Of a stretch of 64,000 nt of DNA, positions 47,869 to 58,825 are shown piece by piece. The number at the start of each line of letters is the position of its first letter. Position 1 is the first letter of the stretch. The notes under the pieces are model-generated. The model did no database searches, was not told the origin of the DNA, and saw only the letters and a list, made by a program, of their open reading frames with translations. Origin of the DNA: Trichoderma breve (Eukaryota; Ascomycota; Sordariomycetes; Hypocreales; Hypocreaceae); contig NC_079235.1 of NCBI RefSeq assembly GCF_028502605.1, forward strand, positions 1,426,001 to 1,490,000. The letters run 5' to 3'. The position numbers and the translations under genes were made by a program.

Positions 47869-47963
47869 GCGACCTTAGCTCAGCTGGGAGAGCGTCAGAC
47901 TGAAGCCTTTACTTCAATCACCAGTTTATCTGAAGGTCGTGTGTTCGATCCACACAGGTCGCA
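47869..47963 (+). tRNA. trnF-GAA: tRNA-Phe(GAA) with 22-nt intron
   Basis: The acceptor arms GCGACCT and AGGTCGC pair, with A as discriminator. D arm and A box TAGCTCAGCTGGGAGAGC, anticodon stem TCAGA/TCTGA, T arm and B box GGTTCGA-type (GTGTTCGATCCACAC). The anticodon loop reads CTGAAGA once the intron 47906..47927 is removed after position 37, the standard place for eukaryotic tRNA introns. The intron contains ACTTCA, which can pair with the anticodon region. The spliced length is 73 nt. Anticodon GAA decodes Phe. Confidence 0.95.
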
Positions 47964-47970
47964 TTTTTTT
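47964..47970 (+). terminator. Pol III terminator of tRNA-Phe
   Basis: Seven T residues directly after the discriminator base, as expected for RNA polymerase III termination. Confidence 0.85.
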
Positions 47971-48732
47971 GCTCATCTTAACAAATACACCACTCACTAC
48001 CATATCGTGGAGTCTTTGTGTATTTTTACCAATCGGTGTAATGAATTCTCCTTGTCTTTTTTCTTTTGCCTTTATTTCTCTCCTACTGTCACTTTAATAG
48101 GAAAATCGTTTTAGATTCTGATCCCCAAGTAGAGAACTGTCTGTCGTCCATCCCCTTGCTCAACCACCTATTTTATCGTTGCTGGGAGGTCCATTCTGTT
48201 AATTGAATCAGTTTGGGGCGGCAACCTAGTTGTTGAAGTGATGAACCCAAACCTTTTGGCTCAAGGAAAGTACTAGGTATACACATGATTGAATCTGTCA
48301 CATCTCCAACAAGACTGTCTATCTCGTAGGCAATTTTCGTGAAGTTGTTGCCGTTTGAAACAGTGGACTAAACTTTTCATTAGCTATTCTAGGGTAGCAA
48401 GAAGCAATAGGGAAATGAGGATGAATCCTATCGCAGAGAGATAAGAAGCAAGTACGCTGGTGCCTTCCTTCTGTTATTTGTCTTCGTTAACTTGAGGCTC
48501 CTATCTCAAGGAGTTGCTTCAAGAGGCGGTGCAGGTTGATGGTAGACTTGGAAAGAGCGATGCATGAACAACCTCACCTGCACATCGCCCGGACATGCAC
48601 AATGGCCACCTTGTACTACAAAGGCAGATACTCCCTGGCTTTTCTATCTTCTCATCATTGTCAGAGATCGATTCGCCTTCCAAATCTTAGTCATTAGAAC
48701 GTGAAGTGAAAGGCTATTTACATTCAACCACA
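47971..48732. other. intergenic, transporter promoter
   Basis: About 760 AT-rich bases between the tRNA and the MFS gene. No gene is seen. Confidence 0.5.
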
Positions 48733-50177
48733 ATGGACTTCTATCAGGTGAACCTGGCCATCTTAGTCGTTGCAAATTTGTCTTCTTTCATCTATTCTCA
48801 TCGCTCTCATATCCACAAGCAGCGGCGTTGTGGTGTTCCACGAGATGATGAAGCTGAAGCAGTTGCTGCCAAGTTTCAACGGAAGTTCCTCTTCGTCTAT
48901 GCTTTGGTGGTCGCAGCCGATTGGCTTCAAGTGTGTGAAACTCTTTCTCTCTTCGACCTGTCCTGATATTGACGCGAGCCACGGTACAGGGTCCCTACAC
49001 ATATGCGATTTACAAATACGAAAAGCAGCTCGAAGAACATACCGTCGCACTTTTGTACGCCTCGGGGTTTGTTTCTGGCGCTGTGAGCGCCCCCTTTGCA
49101 GGACAGCTCGCGGATCACTATGGAAGGCGGGCTGCCTGCGTTGCATATTGCATCTGCTACGGGATTACATGCCTTACGATGCTTAGTCGCAATCTCTACG
49201 CCCTATACTTCGGCCGCTTCTTTGGAGGCATAGCAACTACATTGCTATTTAGCGTCTTCGAGGCCTGGATGATTACCGAGTATCATCTATTGCAGCCTGA
49301 CGAGAGCATGGTTTCTCTCAGCCAAGTATTTGCAAACATGACCACCACCAGCACCATCACGGCGATATTCTCTGGCATAATAGGGAATGGTCTTGTTCAG
49401 AGGTTCGATTCTCGGCTGGGACCTTTTCTTGCCAGCCTTGTCTGCTGTATCGGGGCCGGCGTGCTCATTTTGGTGATGTGGCGAGAAAACTATGGCAGTG
49501 TCGATAAGTCGAAGAAAACGCCGGGAGTTCAAAAGCTGAAGCGTCGCATGCTTGGGGCTCTAACTAACCCCAAAGTTATTGCTCTGAACTTTGCTTCTTG
49601 TTGTTTCGAAGGCCCAATGTACCTTTTCGTGTTTTTCTGGTCGGCTGCCTTGAAGAGCGTGAGAGTAAAGTCGGGGAATCAGGACGAGCTCCCCTTTGGT
49701 CTCATCTTCTCGAGCTTCATGTGCGCCATGATGGCCGGATCGAGAATTACCGCGATTCAGGACGCATTGTATTCGAAAGACAGCACATTGAACACGCTCA
49801 TGCTCGTATTTGCCATAACATCTGGGGGATTCGCTGTTTCAACCATGCTGGACCACGAGTATATGCTCTTTTGGGCATTCTGTGTCGTTGAAGGCTGTGT
49901 GGGCGCATATTTTCCGAAAATGGCCCTCTTGAAAAGCAACATAGTGGACGACTATGCGCGAGGTGGAGTCTATAGTGCTCTTAGGCTGCCTTTGAATATT
50001 TTCGTGGTTGTCGTACACAGCCTCGACCGTGACGGTAGGAATAATTCAGCTTGGCCTGTTTAGTCTTCTCCATCTCTAACTCGTTGGCTGCTAGGTGATG
50101 AACATAGGAATTCTGTTTTCTTATTCTGCGCGGGCCTTTTGTTGGCTGCATTTCTCATCATCTCGGGACAAGCCTGA
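48733..50177 (+). CDS. MFS transporter, MFSD5-type (molybdate-anion transporter family)
   Basis: Three exons, 48733..48930, 48990..50034 and 50095..50177, give 441 aa. Introns are 59 and 60 nt; the last one restores the final helix. The hallmark of this group is WLQGPYTYAIYKYEKQLEEH across the first splice, followed by LYASGFVSGAVSAPFAGQLA and DHYGRRAACV (the MFS A-loop). Later come GRFFGGIATTLLFSVFEAWM, VSLSQVFANMTTTSTITAIF, FEGPMYLFVFFWSAAL and MALLKSNIVDDYARGGVYSA. About twelve helices can be counted; the last is VFLFCAGLLLAAFLIIS. MFSD5/MOT2 members import molybdate in algae and animals; in fungi the substrate is mostly untested. The second ATG of the frame (MDFYQVN) is preferred since family proteins start directly with the first helix. 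Confidence 0.92.
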
Positions 50178-52456
50178 GGCGGATATTATTCCAAACTGGT
50201 TTTTTCAACCAGGGTAGGGCGGTTTGACATCTGGCCTCTCTTGCTTCAGCTATGCAAGGTGGTCGGTCCACTTGTCCACATTGCTGCGATCTGGCCTAGC
50301 ACTGGTCCATTTTCTTACAGCCTGTACAATTGTTTCTGTACGACGACGTGTAATGGCGGCTGCTCGATGCCGTCCAGACTCTACTCGAAAAAGTCTGAAT
50401 CGATGGGCCAGTTATCCACACGGCATGTATAAGGAAAAAAGTTCTCCGGGTTAGGCTAAAGTGGGTGATCAAGGGGATATTACTATGGAATACCGCCTTT
50501 TTAAAGACCTAGAGACCAGTCGCTTTGTTGAACAGACCAGCTTCCCCGCGCCAATAGTTGATTGCTCGCTTTCGAGGGAGGAGAGTTCCCCATCTTTCTC
50601 TGCATTCGCGGATGATATAAGGCCCCCAAGTAGGACAGCTCTTGGTTCGTGCCACTGAAGCTCCTTCTCTCGTTTGCGATTCTGTGAGTCGAGTAGGCCT
50701 TTTTTTTTCGTGTGTTGTGAGATTGAATCGACGAGACCCCTTATCTAAGCGAAACCAAACACAATTGACGTCGGAGTATCTGCCGGAATTTTTGACTCTC
50801 TGGGTGTCTTATCTCTCCTCTCGAAAGCATTGTTATCGACGCGGCACAAATTGAGTCTTTTCTTACGGAGTACTTGCAGCTCTATCTTTCTGGACCACCC
50901 CTACTTATCGAACCTTCAACCAAGCCTCCTCTGCGAAGTCGGACAGGCTCAATATTTTGTCAACACTGCCTGTTTTTGGTTTGCGCCATATACCATTATG
51001 CGCACCTGACGCTAGCATTACGGATCGAGAGTTTTCTGCGGTTCCCGGGTCAGCAGCAAGGCTATTCGGCGAAACTTTGCATCTGGCCGTGTCATTGCAG
51101 CGTCGTGATCGCCCGTCATCACCGGCAGGACCCAGGAGACGGTGGTTGTCTGGCGTTGGAGTGGCACTCTGTGCCTGCATCCTGCATCTTCGGGCCATTT
51201 GGGGGGAAATTAAACGATACAGGGGCTAAGTCCGCAGTACCACTTGATGAACGCCACTGGAGGAACGCTGAGTCGCCCAGCCCAACTAAGCCAAAAATCG
51301 CGCGCTTTTCTCTCTACCACGAGACTTCTCGTACGCAGGACGGAGTACATACGCGGTATACGGCCCTTTTCTTCAGAGTCTCCAGCTTGGGCCACATTCG
51401 CTCCGCAGCTGCGTATGCGGGTGGCTCCATGGCCATTGTCTCTCCACGCCCAACTGTCCGAGTACCTCGTGCCAGGAGGATCGTGAGGGTGTAAGTGGGA
51501 GCATGTACTGTGAGTAATGGCACGAATTGGAGAAGCTTGGCGGGATTGGGGTCCAAAATGCTTAATTGCTTCGCTAGCACACGATAAAAACGTCAAAACG
51601 GCGTGCCACGAGGACAAGGTTCGAGGCCTCGGCGCCGTGTGGCGCGACGGCCACGGCGACAGGGTGGTACCAGGAAAAGACGAACGGCCGAAGTCGACAC
51701 TGTCCGTCGCCCATCGAGTGTGGCTGCTGCCCATACTCGTACTGTTTGTACTGTCCACGGTGAGCGAGCATCCCCTTCGTCATAGTTCCTCTGCTTCGTT
51801 TCCCGGCGTCTCAGGGGACCTGTTCTGGAAAACCCCATTGCCCGCGTTACTCCATCTCTTGCCCCGTCTCTACGTAACAGCCTACTCCTCAGTGGATGCC
51901 GCCTCGTTGGGGAACAGGAACATTCCAGAGCTTTGTCCAGCAGGACGGATATTCCGGTGGCCGTGAGCTTCCCACAAGCCTCCCACAAGCCCGCCGGCGT
52001 GTGACGAGTGGAGAGGCTTGTCCTGTGTTCGCCTTGATTCGCCGGCCGAACTCTACACATGCGGGAGACACTCAATGGTAGGCTACGCTAAGCATGGAGC
52101 TCTCGGCCAAACGCCCCGCGCCGTCCCCAGAGTTGGGGCTAATCCCTGTGCTATCCATGCTCGCTGCGTAAATGCGCATCCACGGAATCACGCGAAAAGT
52201 ATAAGGCACTGACGATTGTGGCCGGTTCGCTAATGTTTATAACAACTAGCTTGCCCAGCTCGCGCTCCATGACGCCAACATACAAACTGCCATTCTTCAG
52301 CTCCCGTGGGCCTGCCAACTTCTCTCCCTCCTTCATCTCCATCCCAGAGTTTTGTGGCCTCTCTCTTCCTTGACCTCACAACTCACTGTCCACGACGAGC
52401 TCATCTGTCCGCTACCACCTTTCGCATTCTCACCCCCAACGTCGCGAGTCCTCACA
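50178..52456. other. intergenic, hexokinase promoter side
   Basis: About 2.3 kb with TACGGAGTA near 50867, GGAGTAC near 51343 and TACTCGTA at 51734. Overlapping ORFs up to 206 codons on both strands show no family content. The last ~120 bases are a CT/CA-rich leader. Confidence 0.5.
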
Positions 52457-54383
52457 ATGGGCCTAGCAGAGCACACCAGCAGGGTTGTGTCCGAGTTCGA
52501 GTTTTCGGACGAGGACCTCAATCGCCATGTCCAAGAATATTTGAAGCAGACCAGTAAGCTCAGCGCCAATTCCCTCGGGCGCATTGGTCGCCGCTCATGT
52601 GTGAGCTCACTACTAACGTCATTGCAGGCGAGGGATTAAAAGCAGATGGAACCAGTCTCAGTCAGATTCCCTCCTACGTAACTGCTGTACCAGACGGCAC
52701 AGAGCGAGTGAGTTGTCCCCGTAACTCTAGAAGTTCGCTGACGGACGGCACAACTGACCAATTGATTTTTTATTTTTATTTTTGCAGGGCATTTACCTAG
52801 CTGTTGACTTGGGCGGCACCAACTTTCGCGTTTGCTCCGTTACATTGAACGGCGACAGCACCTTTAACCTGACTTACAACAAAGTCGCTATTCCCAAGAA
52901 CCTTATGGTGGCCAAGACGGCGAGAGATCTTTTTGCTTTCTTGGCTAAACAAATTGAGCTCTTCCTCCGAGAGCACCACAGAGAGCACTTTGAGAGCGCC
53001 ACCTCCCGTCGCAACACGACTAGCTTCCCTGAGGGCTACCACGACGAGCAGATTTTCCGCCTCGGCTTCACATTTAGCTTCCCCGTACAACAGCTCGGTA
53101 TCAACAAGGGCAATCTCATCCGGTGGACCAAGGGTTTCGACATTCCGGACGCAATTGGCAAGGATGTCTGCAAGCTTCTCCAAGATGAGATTGACCGACT
53201 TCACCTCCCCGTCAAGGTCGCTGCTTTGGTCAATGATACCGTAGGAACCCTCATGGCTCGTTCGTACACATCCACAGGAAAGCACCGTTCTCTTCTCGGC
53301 GCCATCTTTGGCACTGGAACAAACGGCGCCTACATCGAGAAGACCTCAAACATTACCAAGCCCATCAAGGGCGAGTACGATGCCTCAACTGGTGAAATGG
53401 TCATCAACACTGAGTGGGGTTCATTCGACAACCAACTCAATGTTCTCCCTACCACCGTTTGGGATACCGCGCTAGATCGAGACAGTGTTAACCCCGGCAT
53501 CCAGATGTACGAAAAGCGTGTATCCGGCATGTTCCTGGGTGAGATTGTGCGACTAGCGGTTGCCGACATGATGAAGGATGACGAGACGTCCCTTTTCCGC
53601 GACACAAACTCCAGCACCAATGACTGGTCGACGACAACGAACCTTAGCCCCAAGTCTGGCCTCCTGTTCCAGTGGGGACTCGACACTGCCGTCCTGTCCG
53701 TGGCTGCTGCCGACAACACCCCAGAGCTGGTGGCCATTCGACAAGAACTGGAGAACACACTTCAGGTTTACACTCCCTCACTGGAGGATGCTCAGGCATT
53801 CAAGGCTGTCGCCGGCGCTGTTGTCCGCAGAGCTGCTAGGCTCTCAGCTGTCGCCATTGGCGCCATTGTTCTCCAGTCAGGAAAGCTGAACGACCCCGCT
53901 GAAGAGATTGTCGACATTGGCGTGGACGGCAGCTTGGTAGAGCACTACCCCTTCTTCCGGGACATGATCTACGAGGCCTTGCGCGCCATTGACGGCATTG
54001 GCCCCAGCGGCGCAGACAAGATCCGCATCGGTATTGCCAAGGACGGCAGCGGTGTTGGTGCCGCTTTGATCGCTCTGATGGCGCAGAAGATGGAGAAGCC
54101 TGGAGACTTCCTTGCTGACCTACGACGAGATATCAAGCGCCGCCTTTCTCAGCCTTTCGAGTCTCCTGGTATGTGACCTTCTCGAGAGATTTAACCATCT
54201 TTCGTCCTCTTTGCATTCTCCCTTCTTTGCATCCCCTCCCCTCATCTAGTTTCTTGTATTTTAGCTAACATTTATTTTACAGTCGAAGAATCATCATTGT
54301 TGTCCTTCCCAGTCTTGGTTGCCGCCGGCGTTGGAGTTGGTGCGCTTGCCGCATTTTTGTACAGCAGATACAGCAGGAATTAA
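52457..54383 (+). CDS. hexokinase with C-terminal membrane anchor (HxkC-like)
   Basis: Four exons, 52457..52553, 52628..52707, 52788..54168 and 54283..54383, give 552 aa. The hexokinase fold is complete: LAVDLGGTNFRV phosphate loop, LGFTFSFPVQQLGINKGNLI, RWTKGFDIPD, catalytic Asp209 in ALVNDTVGTL, GAIFGTGTNGAYIEK, VINTEWGSFDN and IGIAKDGSGVGAALIALM. Catalytic residues look intact. The separate last exon adds SFPVLVAAGVGVGALAAFLY followed by SRYSRN: a single hydrophobic helix with a short basic end, the form of a tail anchor, often mitochondrial outer membrane. Aspergillus HxkC, a hexokinase-like protein associated with mitochondria, is the closest described parallel; this link is inference. 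The enzyme would phosphorylate glucose at a membrane, or act as a sensor or regulator. Confidence 0.92.
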
Positions 54384-54804
54384 GAGGAGAAACCGGTGTT
54401 GAGAGCTGGTGTTGTCATTTCGGTTGTTTCATGATTTGGGTCTTTTTCAATCTTTCAGGGGAATATCCAAAGGAGGCGTCTTTTGCACTTGGGGACACAA
54501 AAAGTTTTCTGTATATCAAGATTCCTGTTGGGACGATTTTGTACGATGTCATGCATGATATGGAGAGAGCAGGTCTTTTTGTCTTTGGATTTAAAGCTTG
54601 TCTTGGCTTTCGTCGACTGGACGATGTTCTATATATGAATATGAAGGAAGGGATGGATACTGTAGTAGCTAGTTGTAATTAAAGATTCTACGATAGTCAT
54701 TAAAGATTCTTTTAAAGATTGATGTCTATTTTTCCAATTTTCCTTTTGTTTCTTCTTCTTCTTTCTGGTTTTGTTTCTTCTCTTTCTATCATGTATGATA
54801 CGCT
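54384..54804. other. convergent intergenic region
   Basis: About 420 bases between the 3' ends of the hexokinase and acetyltransferase genes. AT-rich, with a repeated TAAAGATT element around 54675-54720. No gene is seen. Confidence 0.5.
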
Positions 54805-55941
54805 TTACTGTCCAAATGCCGCAGCTGGGTATGATCTATCCTTCTTCCTTCTTACGGTGGAGCTGCTCCTCGAGCTCGCGCCGGATCCCGGCTCGCTGCC
54901 GTTCTTCGGCGGGCCAAGGAGAGACGGCGCCATGTCTGCAGGGAGATCATTCCACTCCGTCTCGGGCCGCTGGTTCTGGAACGACTTGCCGGATGCTACT
55001 CTGGCAGGTGGCCTGACGGGGGGCTGGTTCGCCATGGGCGGCAGGCTCAGCACGGCCGCGGTGGTGCTGGATATATCGGGGCGAGACAGCGGGGGCGCCG
55101 AGGAGGGGAGAGAGCTGAGGACGGAGGCGCTGACGGGTTTGGACACGAGCCAGGCCGAGTCGGGGCGCAGCTTGATGTAGTAGCCCCTGATGGCGGGTTC
55201 TTGCTTCTGGAAGCCGCGCGCCTCGTACCAGTGCAGGCCTTCTTCGTTCTCGGTCCAGACATGGGCTGTGACGGTTCGGACATCGAGGGTCGGGTCAGTG
55301 ACGGCAGCGGCGATGATGTCGTCAAGGGCGGCGGCGATGAGGCCTAGGGAGCGGTATGGCGACAGCAGGCATAGTGATTGGATGTAGATGTTCTGGGCGG
55401 TCTGGGAGCCGGCGGCACGCACGTCGACGTCTGGCTCGACGCGGCAGACGATGCCCCCGACAGGTTTAGGTTCGTCGCCCTGGTGCGCCCAGCAGATGAC
55501 GCGCGAGAAGCGGCCTGTGACGGGGTCGGCGGCGCGGTTGTAGAAGGTCTCGGGGTAGCTGACGGGGAGCAGCAGGGCGTTGAGGCGGCGGAGGGCGTTG
55601 ACGTCGGCGGAGGTGATGGGGCGGATGGAGGCTTCGAGGGGAAGTCGGGGGTGACTTGAGGAGGCTTGATGATTGTTGTGTTCTTGAGCTTCTTGGTTTC
55701 GATCTGAGGATCGCGATGGCGGCGCGGCGGCGGAGTGTGGGGATGTAGAATCCGGAGGCGGGGCGGACTCGGAGAGTTGGGATTGAGATTGCGATTGAGA
55801 TGGAGGAGATACTGGCGCGAGGGGGATGGATGAGCCGTTGCTTTTGCTTGAAGGCGGCGGAGCGTATTGTGGTGGTTTGGCTTGGAAGAAGGATCGGATG
55901 GACGTTTGCGAGGGCTTGCCGGCGGTGGTAGGGAGTGACAT
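54805..55941 (-). CDS. naa50: Naa50-like GNAT acetyltransferase with N-terminal PIP box
   Basis: Intronless, 378 aa from the ATG at 55941 (the frame extends three codons to a TTG). The catalytic domain is at about residues 105-260: LNALLLPVSYPETFYNRA (the Naa50 substrate-side loop), IYIQSLCLLSPYRSLGLIAA (acetyl-CoA motif RxxGxx) and HVWTENEEGLHWYEARGFQK with YYIKLRPDSAWLV. Naa50/San N-terminally acetylates Met-starting proteins and in animals supports sister-chromatid cohesion. The N terminus has QTSIRSFF at residues 12-19, an exact match to the PCNA-interacting motif QxxIxxFF, followed by a ~85-residue Ser/Pro/Gln-rich linker. The C-terminal ~110 residues are disordered and end in a basic patch (STVRRKKDRSYP). 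It could instead be a different GNAT, but the Naa50 pattern is good. Confidence 0.85.
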   Translation of the reverse strand: MSLPTTAGKPSQTSIRSFFQAKPPQYAPPPSSKSNGSSIPLAPVSPPSQSQSQSQLSESAPPPDSTSPHSAAAPPSRSSDRNQEAQEHNNHQASSSHPRLPLEASIRPITSADVNALRRLNALLLPVSYPETFYNRAADPVTGRFSRVICWAHQGDEPKPVGGIVCRVEPDVDVRAAGSQTAQNIYIQSLCLLSPYRSLGLIAAALDDIIAAAVTDPTLDVRTVTAHVWTENEEGLHWYEARGFQKQEPAIRGYYIKLRPDSAWLVSKPVSASVLSSLPSSAPPLSRPDISSTTAAVLSLPPMANQPPVRPPARVASGKSFQNQRPETEWNDLPADMAPSLLGPPKNGSEPGSGASSRSSSTVRRKKDRSYPAAAFGQ

Positions 55942-57509
55942 GATGAACAAAGATAGGCCGAGAATAGACAGGGCCGCGTAGTAATAAATTTGAAAAAGAT
56001 GTAAATGCAGGAAGAAAGAAAGCTGGAGAACGAAGCCGCCAGATATAAAAACGAGTCAGTAAAGAGTGTAGTTGAATCAAAAGGCAAGGGAGCCACGTTC
56101 TCCGGAGAAGTGCCGCAAAATTGTAAATACGAAGATAGAAGTGTAGAACGGATGTGAAGGTTTACGATTGGCTTTGGTCTCTTTTTTTTTCTGGGTTCAG
56201 TTTAGGTTGTCTCGCGCGCGTTCGTTCAGGGGGTGCTATCTTTTTGGCTGGCGGATCTACTACGGGATTGAGTTCAAGTGGCCGCTTGCAAACGGCGCTC
56301 GCCGGAAGGGCCATTTTTTGGCCAGCGGGTGCTTATCAGCGATAAGGCTGCAAATGTTCCGCTGGGTCAGGGGACGTGGGCGGGATGCTGGGCGCGCATC
56401 GCATGGCTAGTCAGGGGGGATGCAATCTGCAATCTGGGAAATCTACATGTACATGTGCAGTTCTGGGCGCCGGATTGGGGCGTCTCATCGCGGATGTTCG
56501 TTGCTGTACATGTATGTAAGGGATGGCTGGAAAGTAGTATCATCAGGCACGGAGATCCATGGATGTTCGGAGTACGGAGTGCCACCAGGTACTGAGTTAG
56601 GTACAGCCGAACTGTAGGGGCCTGTGCGCGCTGTAACTCAGCGGTAACCAGCCGCTGGAGAGCTGCACGCAAGCCCATCTTGTCCCCTAAAAGCCTAAAA
56701 TGACACGGGGGGGATCCCGCAATTACGGAGCACCAACAGGCGCCTTAGCGGCATGCCGGCATCACTTTGCGCACAGCACGAGCACATGCACTCACACTCA
56801 CAGCAGCCACTGAAGAGTCAGTCAGCAGGCAAGGCAGCTGGGGGTGCATTGATTCCTAAACCCAAAACTCCGATTCTGCACTCAATCGCCTTTTTACACT
56901 CCATTCTGTTTCTAATCCACCTTTTTTCCCACGGCCCTGCGCCAGCAGAGCATCGCTTCTCATCTCCCTCTGCGGTACTCGTACAGTAGCCACTGCAATT
57001 AGAGCCAAGTCGCCAAGACGAGAGGAGCGTGACGAGAGCGGACATCAAATTCCCAACCATCGCTTTATTTCATTTCCGTCGCTCGGGAGAAATCAGCGCT
57101 TGGAGAGAAAACACACAGCACATACAAAAAAAAAGATCGCCCTTCAATCACTTCTCGCTCACCCCAGCCCAACCCCCCCAGAGTTACTCAGCGGAATGCT
57201 TAGTGCAAAGTGACGAAAGAACCGCAGGCGGCGCACCACTACCAAGTACTTTTGATGCTAGCAGCGTTTGGATTCCAAACTTGAGCCATCATCCATCCTT
57301 CTATTTGCCTCTGTTTAGCCTTTCCGTCAGATCAACCGGGGGCGAGAACCGGGACCGCCTTTTCCGCCCGGCATTGCTCGGTCATCCATCACACGACGCC
57401 AAGTTGCACAGAGCCGAACACTCACACACACACACACCTCAGCTCTTGGATCCTTATTTTTTTTTTTTAAACCCCTTCCTTCCCTATCCAGGGCTTACTG
57501 CGGCACATC
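55942..57509. promoter_or_regulatory. divergent promoter region naa50 / sgf11
   Basis: About 1.6 kb between two 5' ends. It carries TACATGTACATG-type repeats (56444-56515), GGAGTACGGAGT near 56570, TACTCGTA at 56978 and a T run of nine near 57460. No gene is seen. Confidence 0.5.
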
Positions 57510-58825
57510 ATGAATTCAGCCTCGGGTCGGGCGGGCATCATCCGTGCCCGGGATGATGCTGGCAGCATGGATAAACTGGTAAGTCGTCGACACTGATGCA
57601 ATTCCCATCTTCCCACCCTTGGCCTGCAAGACACCACTTAGGCTGGGCCTAGAGCCTAGACGCTGGTGTTGCGATTTACCGCTGCCTCGTCTGTTGTGGG
57701 CGAGGACCAGTCTGCTGCATGCGTGCATCGCCAATCAGTCTTGAAGTGCTCTCTTCGGCGAGATGCGGCTGCTGACAATTCCCTGTCCCGTCGCTATAGG
57801 CGCATTCGGTGCTCGATGACATGCTATACAACATCGTGTCGGACCTGTTGATGAAGACGCATCGAGAGGAGAAGACGGCGAGGGCGACAACCGCTGCCAT
57901 TCGGGTGGAGAAGCTGGCCTCGGACGCCTCAGAGAGCTCGACTCCCGACTCAGCTCCCGACGTGCGAATCGAAACCGATGCTGCCATCTACGAGGACGGC
58001 AAGGTACTCCTCAAGGGCAACCCTCTCAAGACAACCGCGGATATCCTGTGTCCCCGATGCCATCTGCCGCGACTGCTCTATCCAACTGATGGCAAAGGCG
58101 CCCGAAAGCCCGACCCTACGATTGTCTACTGCAAGAAACACCCCTTCATCGAGAAGCCTGGGTGCGACATCTACGGCCAGAGCTGGGTTGGACCAGGCCC
58201 AGGAAGGGGCAAGAAGAAGAAGGATATGGACAAGAAGGACGGATCGGATGCCCCCGAGCAGCGGCCTCCCAATGTTCTCTCGTTCCCTTCTGCCACCTGC
58301 AGCAAGTGCAAGAGATGCATCCTGGTTACACGGCTGAATAATCACATGGGCTCCTGCATTGGCAACAGTGGCCGTAACGCCAGCCGAGCAGCCGCTCAGA
58401 GGATGAATGGCAGCGGTTCCCAGAACGAGCCGACGCCTCCTCCTTCTCAGAAGGCTACTCCTACGCCGACATCTCGGGCACAGAGCCCTAGGAAGCGAGA
58501 CGTGAGCGACGACGACGACGACTCGGAAACCAGTCACAAGAAGAAGAAGATTAAGCACATCCAGACGAAGAAGGTCATTATTAAGACGAAACCCTCTTTG
58601 AAGAAAGACAAGATCAAGAGCAGCTCGTTGAGCCAGGAACAAAAGGCTGAATACGACGTGCCTTCGCCCAAGGTGCTGAATAAGATCAAGTCCAAGAACG
58701 AGAGCCCGATTAAGAAACTCAAGGTGACCAAGCCGGCCATGAGCTCGCCCATGTCGAAGAACGGTCGAGATATTGATGGCGAGTCTGAGTCGTCGGGAAC
58801 GCTCTCTTCACCACCTCGCCATTAA
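57510..58825 (+). CDS. sgf11: SAGA deubiquitinase-module subunit Sgf11
   Basis: Exons 57510..57578 and 57800..58825 (221-nt intron) give 364 aa. The N-terminal helix (KLAHSVLDDMLYNIVSDLLM, then KTHREEKTARA) corresponds to the Sgf11 helix that packs on Sus1. GCDIYGQ matches the LDIFGQ segment of human ATXN7L3. The zinc finger CSKCKRCILVTRLNNHMGSC is followed by GRNASRAAAQRM, the same order as ATXN7L3 (CPNC..HLEKC, GRNSSR). Sgf11 helps Ubp8 remove ubiquitin from histone H2B. The protein is much longer than yeast Sgf11 (99 aa): there is an extra cysteine/histidine segment at about residues 108-140 (LCPRCHLPRLL, YCKKHPF) and a long Lys-rich C-terminal tail (KKKKIKHIQTKKVIIKTKPS), probably nuclear and DNA-contacting. 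Confidence 0.8.

Noticed and set aside
50874..51758. 206-codon ORF (+) and 182-codon ORF (-) between the transporter and hexokinase genes
   Set aside because: They overlap on opposite strands and have no motif, no conserved start context and no codon bias.
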